The notes beneath the pieces were generated by a model. The model saw only the letters and a list, made by a program, of their open reading frames with translations. It did no database searches and was not told where the DNA came from. A DNA stretch of 64,000 bases from Variovorax sp. EL159 (lineage in GTDB: Bacteria; Pseudomonadota; Gammaproteobacteria; Burkholderiales; Burkholderiaceae_C), in assembly GCF_900100965.1 (NCBI RefSeq), contig NZ_FMUJ01000007.1:141690-205689 (forward strand), in the 5' to 3' direction. Positions 8,250 through 15,647 of the stretch are shown here, piece by piece; positions within the stretch are counted from its first letter, which is position 1; the number at the start of each line of letters is the position of its first letter. The translations under genes were made by a program, and so were the position numbers.

Positions 8250-9203
8250 TCAGTCCTGCCCGGTTTCCATCGCCTTGTGGTGGCGCGCCACGAAGTCCGC
8301 ATAGGTGTCGATGCCCCGCAGCTGCAGGATCGAGTTGCGCACGGCCGCCTCGACCAGCACGGCGATGTTCCGCCCCGCCACCACCTGGATGATGACCTTG
8401 CGCACCGGAATGCCCAGCACGTCCTGGGTGAGCGGCGCCGAAGGCATGCGCTCGTAGTCGCGCTCGAAGCTGTCGCGCCGCACGAGGTGCACGATGAGCT
8501 TCAGGCGCATCTTCCGGCGCACCGCCGTCTCGCCGAAGATCGCGCGGATGTCCAGCAGGCCGATGCCGCGCACTTCCAGCAGGTTCAGCAGCAGGTCGGG
8601 GCAGCGCCCTTCGATGGTGTTCTGGTTGATGCGGTACAGGTCGACCGCGTCGTCGGCCACGAGGCCGTTGCCGCGCGAGATCAGCTCCAGGCCCAGCTCG
8701 CTCTTGCCCAGGCCCGATTCGCCCGTGATCATCACGCCCATGCCCAGGATGTCCATGAACACGCCGTGCATCGAGGTGCGTTCGGCGAAGTGCTTGGACA
8801 GGTAGGCGCGCAGCAGGTCGATCACGAAGGCCGACGATTCGCGCGTGGCAAACAGCGGCAGTTGGGCGCGCTCGCAGATCGACAGCAGCTCGTCGGGCGC
8901 CGCCTGGCCGTCGGCCAGCACCAGCATCGGCGGCTCCAGCGTGACGATGCGGGCGATGCGGCGGGCGCAGTCTTCGAGGCTGCCGCGCGTCAGGTAGGCC
9001 ACCTCGCGGGCGCCCAGGATCTGCACGCGGTACGGGTGGATGTAGTTGAGGTAACCGACCAGGTCGGCAGCCGACTGGGCGCGGCTGATGACTTCGGGGT
9101 CGAACTGGCGCTCCGAGGCACCGAGCCCGGCGAGCCATTCCCAGCGGAGCGACCCACGGAACTCCTCGAACATGGCATCGGCGCTGATGACGGTCGGCTT
9201 CAT
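8250..9203 (-). CDS. hprK: HPr kinase/phosphorylase
   Basis: Bifunctional serine kinase/phosphorylase of HPr, 317 aa, near the usual 310-320. The P-loop ITGESGLGKSELGLELI and the family signature LEVRGIGLLDIRAIFG are present, with the N-terminal DRTGG-like domain before them. In proteobacteria with an incomplete PTS it works in a regulatory phosphorelay with PtsN and HPr. It lies 99 bases downstream of ptsN on the same strand and converges on fur. No ptsH, ptsI or rapZ is seen in the window. Confidence 0.95.
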   Translation of the reverse strand: MKPTVISADAMFEEFRGSLRWEWLAGLGASERQFDPEVISRAQSAADLVGYLNYIHPYRVQILGAREVAYLTRGSLEDCARRIARIVTLEPPMLVLADGQAAPDELLSICERAQLPLFATRESSAFVIDLLRAYLSKHFAERTSMHGVFMDILGMGVMITGESGLGKSELGLELISRGNGLVADDAVDLYRINQNTIEGRCPDLLLNLLEVRGIGLLDIRAIFGETAVRRKMRLKLIVHLVRRDSFERDYERMPSAPLTQDVLGIPVRKVIIQVVAGRNIAVLVEAAVRNSILQLRGIDTYADFVARHHKAMETGQD

Positions 9204-9302
9204 GCGTTCAGGAGGCGGCGCTCACACGCCGGCATTTTCTTGTGATGGACGAAGGCAGCAGCAGCGCAGCTTATCAGCAGCTGCGAGTGCCAACGCATGC
9301 GC

Positions 9303-9770
9303 TCAGGCGACTTGGGTGGATTGCCAGCCGGCGATGAGGCCGTGGAGCGCGGCGGCATCGGTGCTGGACTTGATCTGTTCGCGCAGGCTGGCATCGCTCA
9401 GCAGCTCGGCGATTTCAGAGAGGATTTCGAGGTGCTTCTGCGTGGCCGCTTCGGGCACCAGCAGGAAGATCAGCAGTGCCACAGGCTGTTCGTCGGGGGC
9501 GTCGAAGCCGATCGGGTTGGCCAGCTGGAACACGGCGGCCATCGGTGCCTTCAGGCCCTTGATGCGGCCATGCGGAATGGCGACACCATGGCCCAGACCG
9601 GTGGAGCCGAGGCGCTCGCGCGCAAACAGGCTGTCGGTGATGAGGGCACGGCCCAGACCGTGAAGGCTTTCGAACAGCAGGCCGGCTTCTTCAAAAGCGC
9701 GTTTTTTGCTGGTGGCGTCAACGCTCACGAGCACTTGAGCGGGCGGCAGGATGGACGCGAGGCGATTCAT
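9303..9770 (-). CDS. ptsN: PTS IIA-like nitrogen regulatory protein PtsN
   Basis: EIIA-Ntr regulatory phosphocarrier of 155 aa. The active-site block GLGHGVAIPHGRIKG carries the phosphorylated His67, and the PVALLIFLLVP strand is typical. The ATG at 9770 (MNRLASILPP) is preferred over an in-frame ATG ten codons upstream, because it starts at the family N-terminus. In the classic order rpoN-hpf-ptsN-hprK this gene follows hpf; here an intrinsic terminator separates the two, so ptsN may have its own promoter in the 130 bases between that terminator and its start. Confidence 0.94.
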   Translation of the reverse strand: MNRLASILPPAQVLVSVDATSKKRAFEEAGLLFESLHGLGRALITDSLFARERLGSTGLGHGVAIPHGRIKGLKAPMAAVFQLANPIGFDAPDEQPVALLIFLLVPEAATQKHLEILSEIAELLSDASLREQIKSSTDAAALHGLIAGWQSTQVA

Positions 9771-9904
9771 GGTGGGTGCAGAGCGGGGGCGATTATGCAC
9801 CCGCTTGGTAAAAACCCCCAGTCCCCCTATTTACTTTTTGTCTACATGTTGCCCAGAGGCCTCGTACGCCTCGAAGGGACTTGCAAAGCCCCACCACAAC
9901 AGTC

Positions 9905-9934
9905 GGAAAACAAAAGGCCGCCCGAAGGCGGCCT
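9905..9934 (-). terminator. Rho-independent terminator of hpf
   Basis: On the minus strand a perfect 8-bp stem AGGCCGCC / GGCGGCCT is closed by a TTCG tetraloop and followed at once by TTTTGTTTT. It starts about 25 bases after the hpf stop codon. This should end most hpf transcripts before ptsN. Confidence 0.9.
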
Positions 9935-9958
9935 GTGGCGTGAACCCTGGGGTCTTGC

Positions 9959-10288
9959 TTACATCAAGCGCTTGGGTGCCGAATGATGATGGTCCTGCAG
10001 GCGGTCCTTGTGGCGCACCACCTGGCGGTCGAGCTTGTCGACCAGCTCATCGACCGCGGCATAAAGATCAGCGTGGCTCGATTCCGCGAACATGTCATTG
10101 CCCTTGACGTGGATGTTGCATTCCGCCCTTTGGCGGCGTTCCTTTTCCTTCTGCTTTTCCACCGTGAGGATCACCTTGACATCGACGACCTGGTCGAAAT
10201 GTCGGGTGATCCGGTCCAGCTTGCTCGTGACGTAAGTGCGCAAGGCAGGCGTGACGTCGAGGTGATGACCGCTGATCGTCAGATTCAT
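9959..10288 (-). CDS. hpf: Ribosome hibernation-promoting factor HPF/YfiA family (short form)
   Basis: Ribosome-associated factor of 109 aa that inactivates or dimerises ribosomes in stationary phase. It has the beta-alpha-beta fold pattern MNLTISGHHLDVTPALRTYV followed by basic KEKERRQRAECNIHVKGNDM and the DLYAAVDELVDKLDRQV helix. The length fits short HPF, without the long-form C-terminal domain. A strong AGGAGGT site lies 5 bases before the ATG at 10288, which decides the start against an upstream in-frame ATG. In relatives rpoN precedes hpf; here the upstream neighbour is a UvrD-type helicase. Confidence 0.95.
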   Translation of the reverse strand: MNLTISGHHLDVTPALRTYVTSKLDRITRHFDQVVDVKVILTVEKQKEKERRQRAECNIHVKGNDMFAESSHADLYAAVDELVDKLDRQVVRHKDRLQDHHHSAPKRLM

Positions 10289-10369
10289 GAATGACCTCCT
10301 GGAATTGACGTTGGGGGAAATGACCCCGCTCCGGAATGAAGCGTGGCCGGCGAAACCAATGAATCGGGG

Positions 10370-10440
10370 TGAATCGAGAGGAAGAGAAAGAGGGGGAAGA
10401 AGAGAGGGGAAAGAAGAGGAAAGAGGGGAAGGTCGATTCA
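10370..10440. repeat. 57-nt uninterrupted purine tract flanked by an 8-bp inverted repeat
   Basis: Bases 10376-10432 on the plus strand contain only A and G. The tract is framed by TGAATCGA (10370-10377) and TCGATTCA (10433-10440), a perfect inverted repeat. On the transcribed minus strand it is a pyrimidine-only stretch of the hpf leader RNA. Such tracts can form triplex DNA or act as an unstructured leader; which applies here is unknown. Confidence 0.8.
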
Positions 10441-10472
10441 CTATGCCCAAGCTGTCACGGTATTGCAATACC
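10440..10472 (-). promoter_or_regulatory. Candidate sigma-70 promoter of hpf with overlapping palindrome
   Basis: Reading the minus strand, TTGCAA (10468-10463) and CATAGT (10445-10440) stand 17 bases apart, an acceptable -35/-10 pair. The -35 box lies inside the perfect 14-bp palindrome GGTATTGCAATACC (10459-10472), which looks like an operator. Transcription would start near 10433 and give a leader of about 145 nt containing the pyrimidine tract. Prediction by eye only. Confidence 0.45.
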
Positions 10473-10628
10473 CGAGTTGCCCGGGGGTGCGAGGCGCTCG
10501 AAACGCCTCATGATCCGCTATTCAATCCATAGCGGACAACGTCAGCGGGACAGCCGCTGCGGCGCTTTGAAAGGAAGTGTTTTCACCCGCGCGCCGCGGT
10601 GACCCTGCCGCCCGCAGGGCCAGCCGCT

Positions 10629-12746
10629 TCAGCGCCAGGCGGCGCGCATGCGGTTGCGCAGGTCGATCACGGCGGCCGGTGGCGGCACCGCCGGGGGCAG
10701 CACCGGCGCAGGCGGCCAGGTCTGCTGCTCGAAGCCCGCGAGATCGGCATCCGGAATGAAGCGCGTGCGGTTGGCGTACAGGTGCCGGTCGCCGCGCACG
10801 GCCTGTTGCGTGATGTGGAAGCGCTGCGGCACCAGCAGGTGCAGATGGTCGCGCGCCCGCGTCATCGCCACGTAGAGCAGGCGGCGCTCTTCTTCCAGTT
10901 CTTGCGCGCTCTGCACCACGTCGGCCGGCATGCAACCGTCGACGACGTTGAGCACGTGCACCGAACGCCACTCCTGTCCCTTCGCCGAATGGATGGTCGA
11001 GAGGATCAGGTAGTCCTCGTCGAGCAGCGGCGGCCCCGGGCGATCGCTCGTGGCTTCGGGCGGATCAAGCGTGAGTTCGGTGAGAAAGCTCTCGCGAGAG
11101 CCGTAGCCCGCCGCGAGCCGTGCGAGCTGCTCGATGTCGGCACGGCGCACGCCGGAGGTGTCTTCATAGAGACGCTCCAGGTGCGGCAGGTACCAGTCCA
11201 TCGCCAGTTCCACATCGGCCGGCCACGTCAGCGAAGGCGCACGCAGCGCGGCATAGGCCTTGGCGAAGTCGTTCCATTGCGCGCGCGCCGCGGACGGCGG
11301 CACGAAATCGCGCACGGCCGCCGCGGGGTCGGCCGCCTTGTCCATCGCATCGAGCAGCCGCGTGCCGGTGGCCGGCCCGATGCCCGGTATCAGCTGCGTC
11401 ACGCGAAAGCCCGCCATGCGTCCGCGCGGATTCTGGGCAAAGCGCAGCACCGCGAGCAGGTCTTTCACATGCGAGGCCTCCAGGAACTTGAGGCCGCCGA
11501 ATTTCACGAACGGGATGTTGCGCCGCGCCAGTTCGAGTTCGAGTGCCGCGCTGTGCGTCGAGGTGCGAAACAGCACCGCTTGCGACTTGAGCGCCAGCCC
11601 GCCCTCGCGATGCGCCAGCACCTTGTCGGCCACCCAGCGCGCCTGCCCGGCCTCGTCGGGCACGAGCACCAGCAAGGGCTTGCCGGCCGAGGGCTTGTCA
11701 GTCCAGAGCGTCTTGGCGTGCCGCTCGGCCGCATGCGCGATCACGCGGTTCGACGCGTCGAGGATCGGCTGCGTCGAGCGGTAGTTGCGCTCCAGCGTGA
11801 CCACGCGCGCGGCCTGCGTGAACTGCGAGGGAAAGTCGAGGATGTTGCGCACCGTCGCGCCGCGAAACGAATAGATCGATTGCGCGTCGTCCCCCACCAC
11901 CGTCACGCCGCGCCCGTCGGGCTTGAGCGCCAGCAGGATCGACGCCTGCAGCAGGTTGGTGTCCTGGTACTCGTCGACCAGCACGTGGTCGAAGCGCGCG
12001 CCGATCTGCGCGGCCAGTGCGGGCTCGGCGGCCATCTCGGCCCAGTAGAGCAGCAGGTCGTCGTAGTCGAGCACGTTCTGCTGCTGCTTGGCTTCCACGT
12101 AGGCGCCGAACAATTTCTTGAGCTCGGCCTCCCACTCGTCGCACCAGGGGAAGGAGGTCTTCAGCACCTCGGCCAGCGGCGCGCGGGTGTTGACGCAGCG
12201 CGAGTAGATCGACAGGCAGGTCCCCTTGCGCGGAAAGCGGTTCACCGTTGCCGAGAGGCCCAGCTCGTGCCGCACCAGCCCCATCAGGTCTTCGGCATCG
12301 CCCCGGTCGTGGATGGTGAAGTTTTCGTCCAGGCCGATCTGCGCGGCGTACTCGCGCAGCAGCCGCGCGCCGATGCCGTGGAAGGTGCCGGCCCATGGCA
12401 ACGCAGGCGGCACCGCCGAGGACAAGCCCAGCACCTGCGTCAGCACCTGGCCCGCGCGGCGCCCCATTTCCTGCGCGGCACGGCGCGAGAAGGTCAGCAG
12501 CAACAGGCGTTGCGGATCGACGCCCCCTGCGATCAGGTGCGCCACCCGGTGTGCCAGCGTGCTGGTCTTGCCGGAGCCTGCGCCTGCAATCACGAGCAGC
12601 GGACGGTGGTCGTCGCCCACGGCCGCGCCCACGCCGTGCTCGACCGCCGCGCGCTGCGCCTCGTTGAGCGTTGCCAGCGCCGCGGCCAGGCGTTCGGACT
12701 GGCTCGTTGCGGCGGCGGAAAAAACAGGAAGCGCAGCGGTCTGCAT
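10629..12746 (-). CDS. UvrD/Rep-family ATP-dependent helicase
   Basis: Superfamily 1A DNA helicase of 705 aa. Visible motifs in order are the Q motif TLNEAQRAAVEHG, Walker A AGAGSGKTSTLAHR (Lys60), LLLLTFSRRAAQEM, Walker B VDEYQDTN, GDDAQSIYSFRGA, LERNYRSTQPI, and near the C-terminus LSTIHSAKGQEWRSVHVLNV and RRLLYVAMTRARDHL. All SF1A motifs are thus present, so it should be an active 3'-5' translocase. It differs from housekeeping UvrD in the central 2B region, so no gene symbol is given. The start ATG at 12746 is chosen because the upstream in-frame part reads as non-family sequence. It occupies the place where rpoN is usually found ahead of hpf. Confidence 0.9.
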   Translation of the reverse strand: MQTAALPVFSAAATSQSERLAAALATLNEAQRAAVEHGVGAAVGDDHRPLLVIAGAGSGKTSTLAHRVAHLIAGGVDPQRLLLLTFSRRAAQEMGRRAGQVLTQVLGLSSAVPPALPWAGTFHGIGARLLREYAAQIGLDENFTIHDRGDAEDLMGLVRHELGLSATVNRFPRKGTCLSIYSRCVNTRAPLAEVLKTSFPWCDEWEAELKKLFGAYVEAKQQQNVLDYDDLLLYWAEMAAEPALAAQIGARFDHVLVDEYQDTNLLQASILLALKPDGRGVTVVGDDAQSIYSFRGATVRNILDFPSQFTQAARVVTLERNYRSTQPILDASNRVIAHAAERHAKTLWTDKPSAGKPLLVLVPDEAGQARWVADKVLAHREGGLALKSQAVLFRTSTHSAALELELARRNIPFVKFGGLKFLEASHVKDLLAVLRFAQNPRGRMAGFRVTQLIPGIGPATGTRLLDAMDKAADPAAAVRDFVPPSAARAQWNDFAKAYAALRAPSLTWPADVELAMDWYLPHLERLYEDTSGVRRADIEQLARLAAGYGSRESFLTELTLDPPEATSDRPGPPLLDEDYLILSTIHSAKGQEWRSVHVLNVVDGCMPADVVQSAQELEEERRLLYVAMTRARDHLHLLVPQRFHITQQAVRGDRHLYANRTRFIPDADLAGFEQQTWPPAPVLPPAVPPPAAVIDLRNRMRAAWR

Positions 12747-12966
12747 GGGCAGGACTTTACTGTATGCCCGTCCAGTCCGACCTCGATGCAGCCCCATGGC
12801 CAGTGACATAATCGCGCCTCGCTGCAAATGGAGACTCCCCCATGGAAACCGCCCCGTCTCGGCAGCTTTCAACTCCCTTTCTGACGGCCTGATCGCTCAC
12901 GTCGGGCCCGGGAATTGAAAGCGCCCCTCCCTCGCCCATCGTTCAGTCATCCCCGGGAGTGAGCCC

Positions 12967-13953
12967 ATGCTCAACATCTTTACGCTCGCCAACGGCCGCC
13001 TTGTCCAGGAAGAGATCGAGGCCCTCGAAGAGCTCTCCAAGTTCAGGCCGATCTGGGTCGACCTCGAATCGCCCACGCTCGAAGAAAAGCGCTGGATCAA
13101 GCAGTACTACGGCCTCTCGATCCCCGAAGACGCGATGGACGAGGACATCGAGGAGTCGGCCCGCTTCTACGAAGAAGACAACGGCGAGCTGCACATCCGC
13201 TCCGACTTCCTGATCGACGACGACGAGAACCCGCGCACGGTGCGCGTCGCCTTCATCCTCAACCAGCACAACACCGACCTGCGCAGCCGCGGCGTGCTGT
13301 TCTCGATCCACGACGAAGACGTGCCCGTGTTTCGCCTGCTGCGCATGCGCGCGCGCCGCGCGCCGGGGCTGATCGAAGACGCCAAGGAAGTGATGCTCAA
13401 GCTGTTCGACGCCGACGCCGAGTACTCGGCCGACACGCTGGAGAACATCTACGACGAACTCGAAGTGGCCGGCAAGAAAGTGCTGTCGGGCAACGTCAGC
13501 GACGAACTGGCCGGCGAGGTGCTCGGCGCCATCGCGCGGCAGGAAGACTTGAACGGCCGCATCCGCCGCAACGTGATGGACACGCGCCGCGCGGTCAGCT
13601 TCATGATGCGCAGCAAGATGCTCAACGCCGAGCAGTTCGAAGAAGCGCGGCAGATCCTGCGCGACATCGAATCGCTGGACAACCACACGGCGTTCCTCTT
13701 CGACAAGATCAACTTCCTGATGGATGCGACCGTCGGTTTCATCAACATCAACCAGAACAAGACCATCAAGATCTTCTCGGTGGCCAGCGTTGCGCTGCTG
13801 CCGCCCACGCTGATCGCGAGCATCTACGGCATGAACTTCAAGTTCATGCCCGAGCTGGACTGGGCCATGGGCTACCCCTATGCCATCGTGCTGATGGCGG
13901 CCAGCGCGCTGGTGCCGATGTGGTATTTCCGCCGGCGCGGCTGGCTGAAGTAA
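12967..13953 (+). CDS. corA: Magnesium and cobalt transport protein CorA
   Basis: Pentameric inner-membrane Mg2+ channel of 328 aa. The long acidic cytoplasmic domain (residues 1 to about 265) precedes two C-terminal membrane helices, the first ending in the signature YGMNF, the second (YPYAIVLMAASALVPMWYF) followed by the basic tail RRRGWLK. GGGAGTGAG just upstream of the ATG serves as Shine-Dalgarno. The 220-base upstream gap was inspected for a Mg2+ riboswitch and none was recognised. It stands alone, with the helicase gene diverging upstream. Confidence 0.96.
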   Translation: MLNIFTLANGRLVQEEIEALEELSKFRPIWVDLESPTLEEKRWIKQYYGLSIPEDAMDEDIEESARFYEEDNGELHIRSDFLIDDDENPRTVRVAFILNQHNTDLRSRGVLFSIHDEDVPVFRLLRMRARRAPGLIEDAKEVMLKLFDADAEYSADTLENIYDELEVAGKKVLSGNVSDELAGEVLGAIARQEDLNGRIRRNVMDTRRAVSFMMRSKMLNAEQFEEARQILRDIESLDNHTAFLFDKINFLMDATVGFININQNKTIKIFSVASVALLPPTLIASIYGMNFKFMPELDWAMGYPYAIVLMAASALVPMWYFRRRGWLK

Positions 13954-13962
13954 CGCAACGCC

Positions 13963-14002
13963 CGCGCTGCCGCGCTGCCGCGCTGCCGCACTGTCGCACT
14001 GC
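13963..14002. repeat. Five tandem copies of an 8-bp unit
   Basis: Starting at 13963 there are three exact CGCGCTGC units followed by CGCACTGT and CGCACTGC. The array begins 10 bases after the corA stop and ends 87 bases before the next gene. Octamer repeats can change copy number by slippage; no open frame crosses it, so any effect would be on spacing or RNA structure. Confidence 0.85.
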
Positions 14003-14088
14003 CATAGCGCGCGCGGTGCCGGGGCCGGATACCGGGTGCTAGAGTCGCTCACAGCAGGCGCCAGCCGGCCGGCGCCACCGGAGAGCCC

Positions 14089-14850
14089 GTGCGCAGACTT
14101 CGCTTCCTCACCAACCGCCATCGCGCGCCGTCCACCAACAGCGCGCTCGGCCTTCTGCTTGCGTTCAATGCGGGCGCCGTCAATGCGGGCGGCTTCCTCG
14201 TGCTGCACATGTACACCTCGCACATGACCGGCTTCGCCTCGCAGCTGGCCGACGGCATGGTGCTGGGCAACGTCACGCTGCTGCTGAACGCGCTGGGCGC
14301 GATCCTCGCGTTCCTGACCGGTGCTGCGGCCTGCGCCGTACTGGTCAACTGGGGTCGGCAGCATCGCCTGCACGGCGTCTACGCCCTGCCCCTCGTGCTC
14401 GAAGCCGCGCTGATGTTTCCGTTCGGGCTCATGGGCGCCATCACCTTGACCTGGGCCACGCCGTTCGCGGTGCCGCTCACCGTGCTGCTGCTGTCGTTCA
14501 TCATGGGCCTGCAGAACGCGGTGGCGTCGAAGACCTCGGGTGGCAGCATCCGCACGACCCACATGACCGGCAACATCACCGACATGGGAATCGAGCTGGG
14601 CAAGATGCTCTACTGGAACCGGCGCGCAACCGCATCGACTCAGACAGCGGTTCGCCACGACCGCAGTCGCCTGCGCAGGGCCGCAGGGCTGGTCGGCATG
14701 TTCGTGTTCGGCGGGGCCGTGGGGGCGCTCGGCTTCAAGTACGTCGGCTTCATCTGCGTCGTTCCGCTGGCGGCCTTGCTGCTGGCGCTGTCGATCCCAC
14801 CGCTGCTTCGCGACATTCCGCTGCGCCGGCTTGCGCAGTGGCGAAACTGA
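14089..14850 (+). CDS. DUF1275 (YoaK-type) family membrane protein
   Basis: Predicted inner-membrane protein of 253 aa with about six hydrophobic segments. The family signature is clear: GLLLAFNAGAVNAGGFLVLH, then YTSHMTGFASQLADGMVLG, and the second repeat-like block LQNAVASKTSGGSIRTTHMT, GNITDMGIELGK. The two HMTG elements, one in each half, suggest an internal duplication with inverted halves. The start is a GTG at 14089 preceded by GGAG. No biochemical function is established for the family. It is followed, tail to tail, by mtnN with a 10-base gap. Confidence 0.88.
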   Translation: MRRLRFLTNRHRAPSTNSALGLLLAFNAGAVNAGGFLVLHMYTSHMTGFASQLADGMVLGNVTLLLNALGAILAFLTGAAACAVLVNWGRQHRLHGVYALPLVLEAALMFPFGLMGAITLTWATPFAVPLTVLLLSFIMGLQNAVASKTSGGSIRTTHMTGNITDMGIELGKMLYWNRRATASTQTAVRHDRSRLRRAAGLVGMFVFGGAVGALGFKYVGFICVVPLAALLLALSIPPLLRDIPLRRLAQWRN

Positions 14851-14860
14851 CGCCGTCTTC

Positions 14861-15634
14861 TCAGGCGGCGGTGCCGCCCGTGGCAAGCCACGTGCCCACC
14901 AGCGCAAGGCTGTAGCGGCTCGCGACCTCCGCCACGAAGCGCGCGAAGTCGCCATGCGCGGCATCGTCGGCCCGATCCGAAATCGTCCGCATCGCGGCGA
15001 AGGGCACACCGTAGTCGTGGCACACCTGCGCCATTGCCGCGCCCTCCATCTCGACCGCGAGCGCATCGGGCAAATCGCGCTGCAAGGCCGCGCTCTCCGC
15101 CGTGGTCGATACGAAGCGGTCACCGCTCACCAGCAGGCCGCGGTGCACCCTGGGCCGCCGAAGGCTGAATTCGTCGGCGGCTTGCTGGCCGACCAAGGCC
15201 ACCGGGTCGCGCAGCACATCGGCTGCCACTGCCGACAGCGCGTTACCGATGGCCGCGTCGGCCGGAAAGCGCGCCATGCCCATCAGCGGAACCTCGTACT
15301 TCGGAAAGAGCGGCGAGGCGTCCATGTCGTGCTGCAGCAGCTCGGTTGCAACGACCACGTCGCCGACGTTCACGCCCGGCGCCAGTCCGCCCGCCACGCC
15401 GGTGAACACGATCGCGCGCACGCCGAAGCGTTCGAGCAGCACCGTGGCGGTGACCGCCGCCGCAACCTTGCCGATGCGCGACAGCACCGCCACCACCGGC
15501 TGGCCCTGCAGATGCCCCACCCAGAAGTCGCGCCCGGCAACCCGGACGCGCTGCTCGTCAGGCATCTGCGCGAGCAGCGCGCTCAGTTCCTCGTGCATGG
15601 CCGCCACGATGGCGACCGGTGCGACGCCACTCAT
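14861..15634 (-). CDS. mtnN: 5'-methylthioadenosine/S-adenosylhomocysteine nucleosidase
   Basis: Phosphorylase-superfamily nucleosidase of 257 aa that cleaves adenine from MTA and SAH. The N-terminal VAIVAAMHEELSAL provides the catalytic Glu near residue 15, FTGVAGGLAPGVNVGDVVVA binds ribose/purine, AVEMEGAAMAQVCHDYGVP carries the substrate-binding Met-Glu pair, and MRTISDRADDAA supplies the catalytic Asp. It begins 13 bases downstream of dppA on the same strand, so it is likely the last gene of the peptide-transport operon. The length is slightly above E. coli MtnN (232). Confidence 0.92.
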   Translation of the reverse strand: MSGVAPVAIVAAMHEELSALLAQMPDEQRVRVAGRDFWVGHLQGQPVVAVLSRIGKVAAAVTATVLLERFGVRAIVFTGVAGGLAPGVNVGDVVVATELLQHDMDASPLFPKYEVPLMGMARFPADAAIGNALSAVAADVLRDPVALVGQQAADEFSLRRPRVHRGLLVSGDRFVSTTAESAALQRDLPDALAVEMEGAAMAQVCHDYGVPFAAMRTISDRADDAAHGDFARFVAEVASRYSLALVGTWLATGGTAA

Positions 15635-15647
15635 GCGGCCACGTCCA

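Larger units (their letters stand above)
10289..10628. other. 340-base intergenic region between helicase gene and hpf
   Basis: No gene is seen here. It holds the hpf Shine-Dalgarno sequence, a 57-nt purine tract, a plausible promoter overlapped by a 14-bp palindrome, and a small hairpin, CCGCTAT (10515-10521) / ATAGCGG (10529-10535) with a 7-nt loop, which is a candidate end signal of the helicase transcript. The last three are described separately or in the findings. Confidence 0.7.

Noticed and set aside
12747..12966. Possible Mg2+ riboswitch before corA
   Set aside because: No M-box or ykoK-like conserved segments could be found in the 220 bases.
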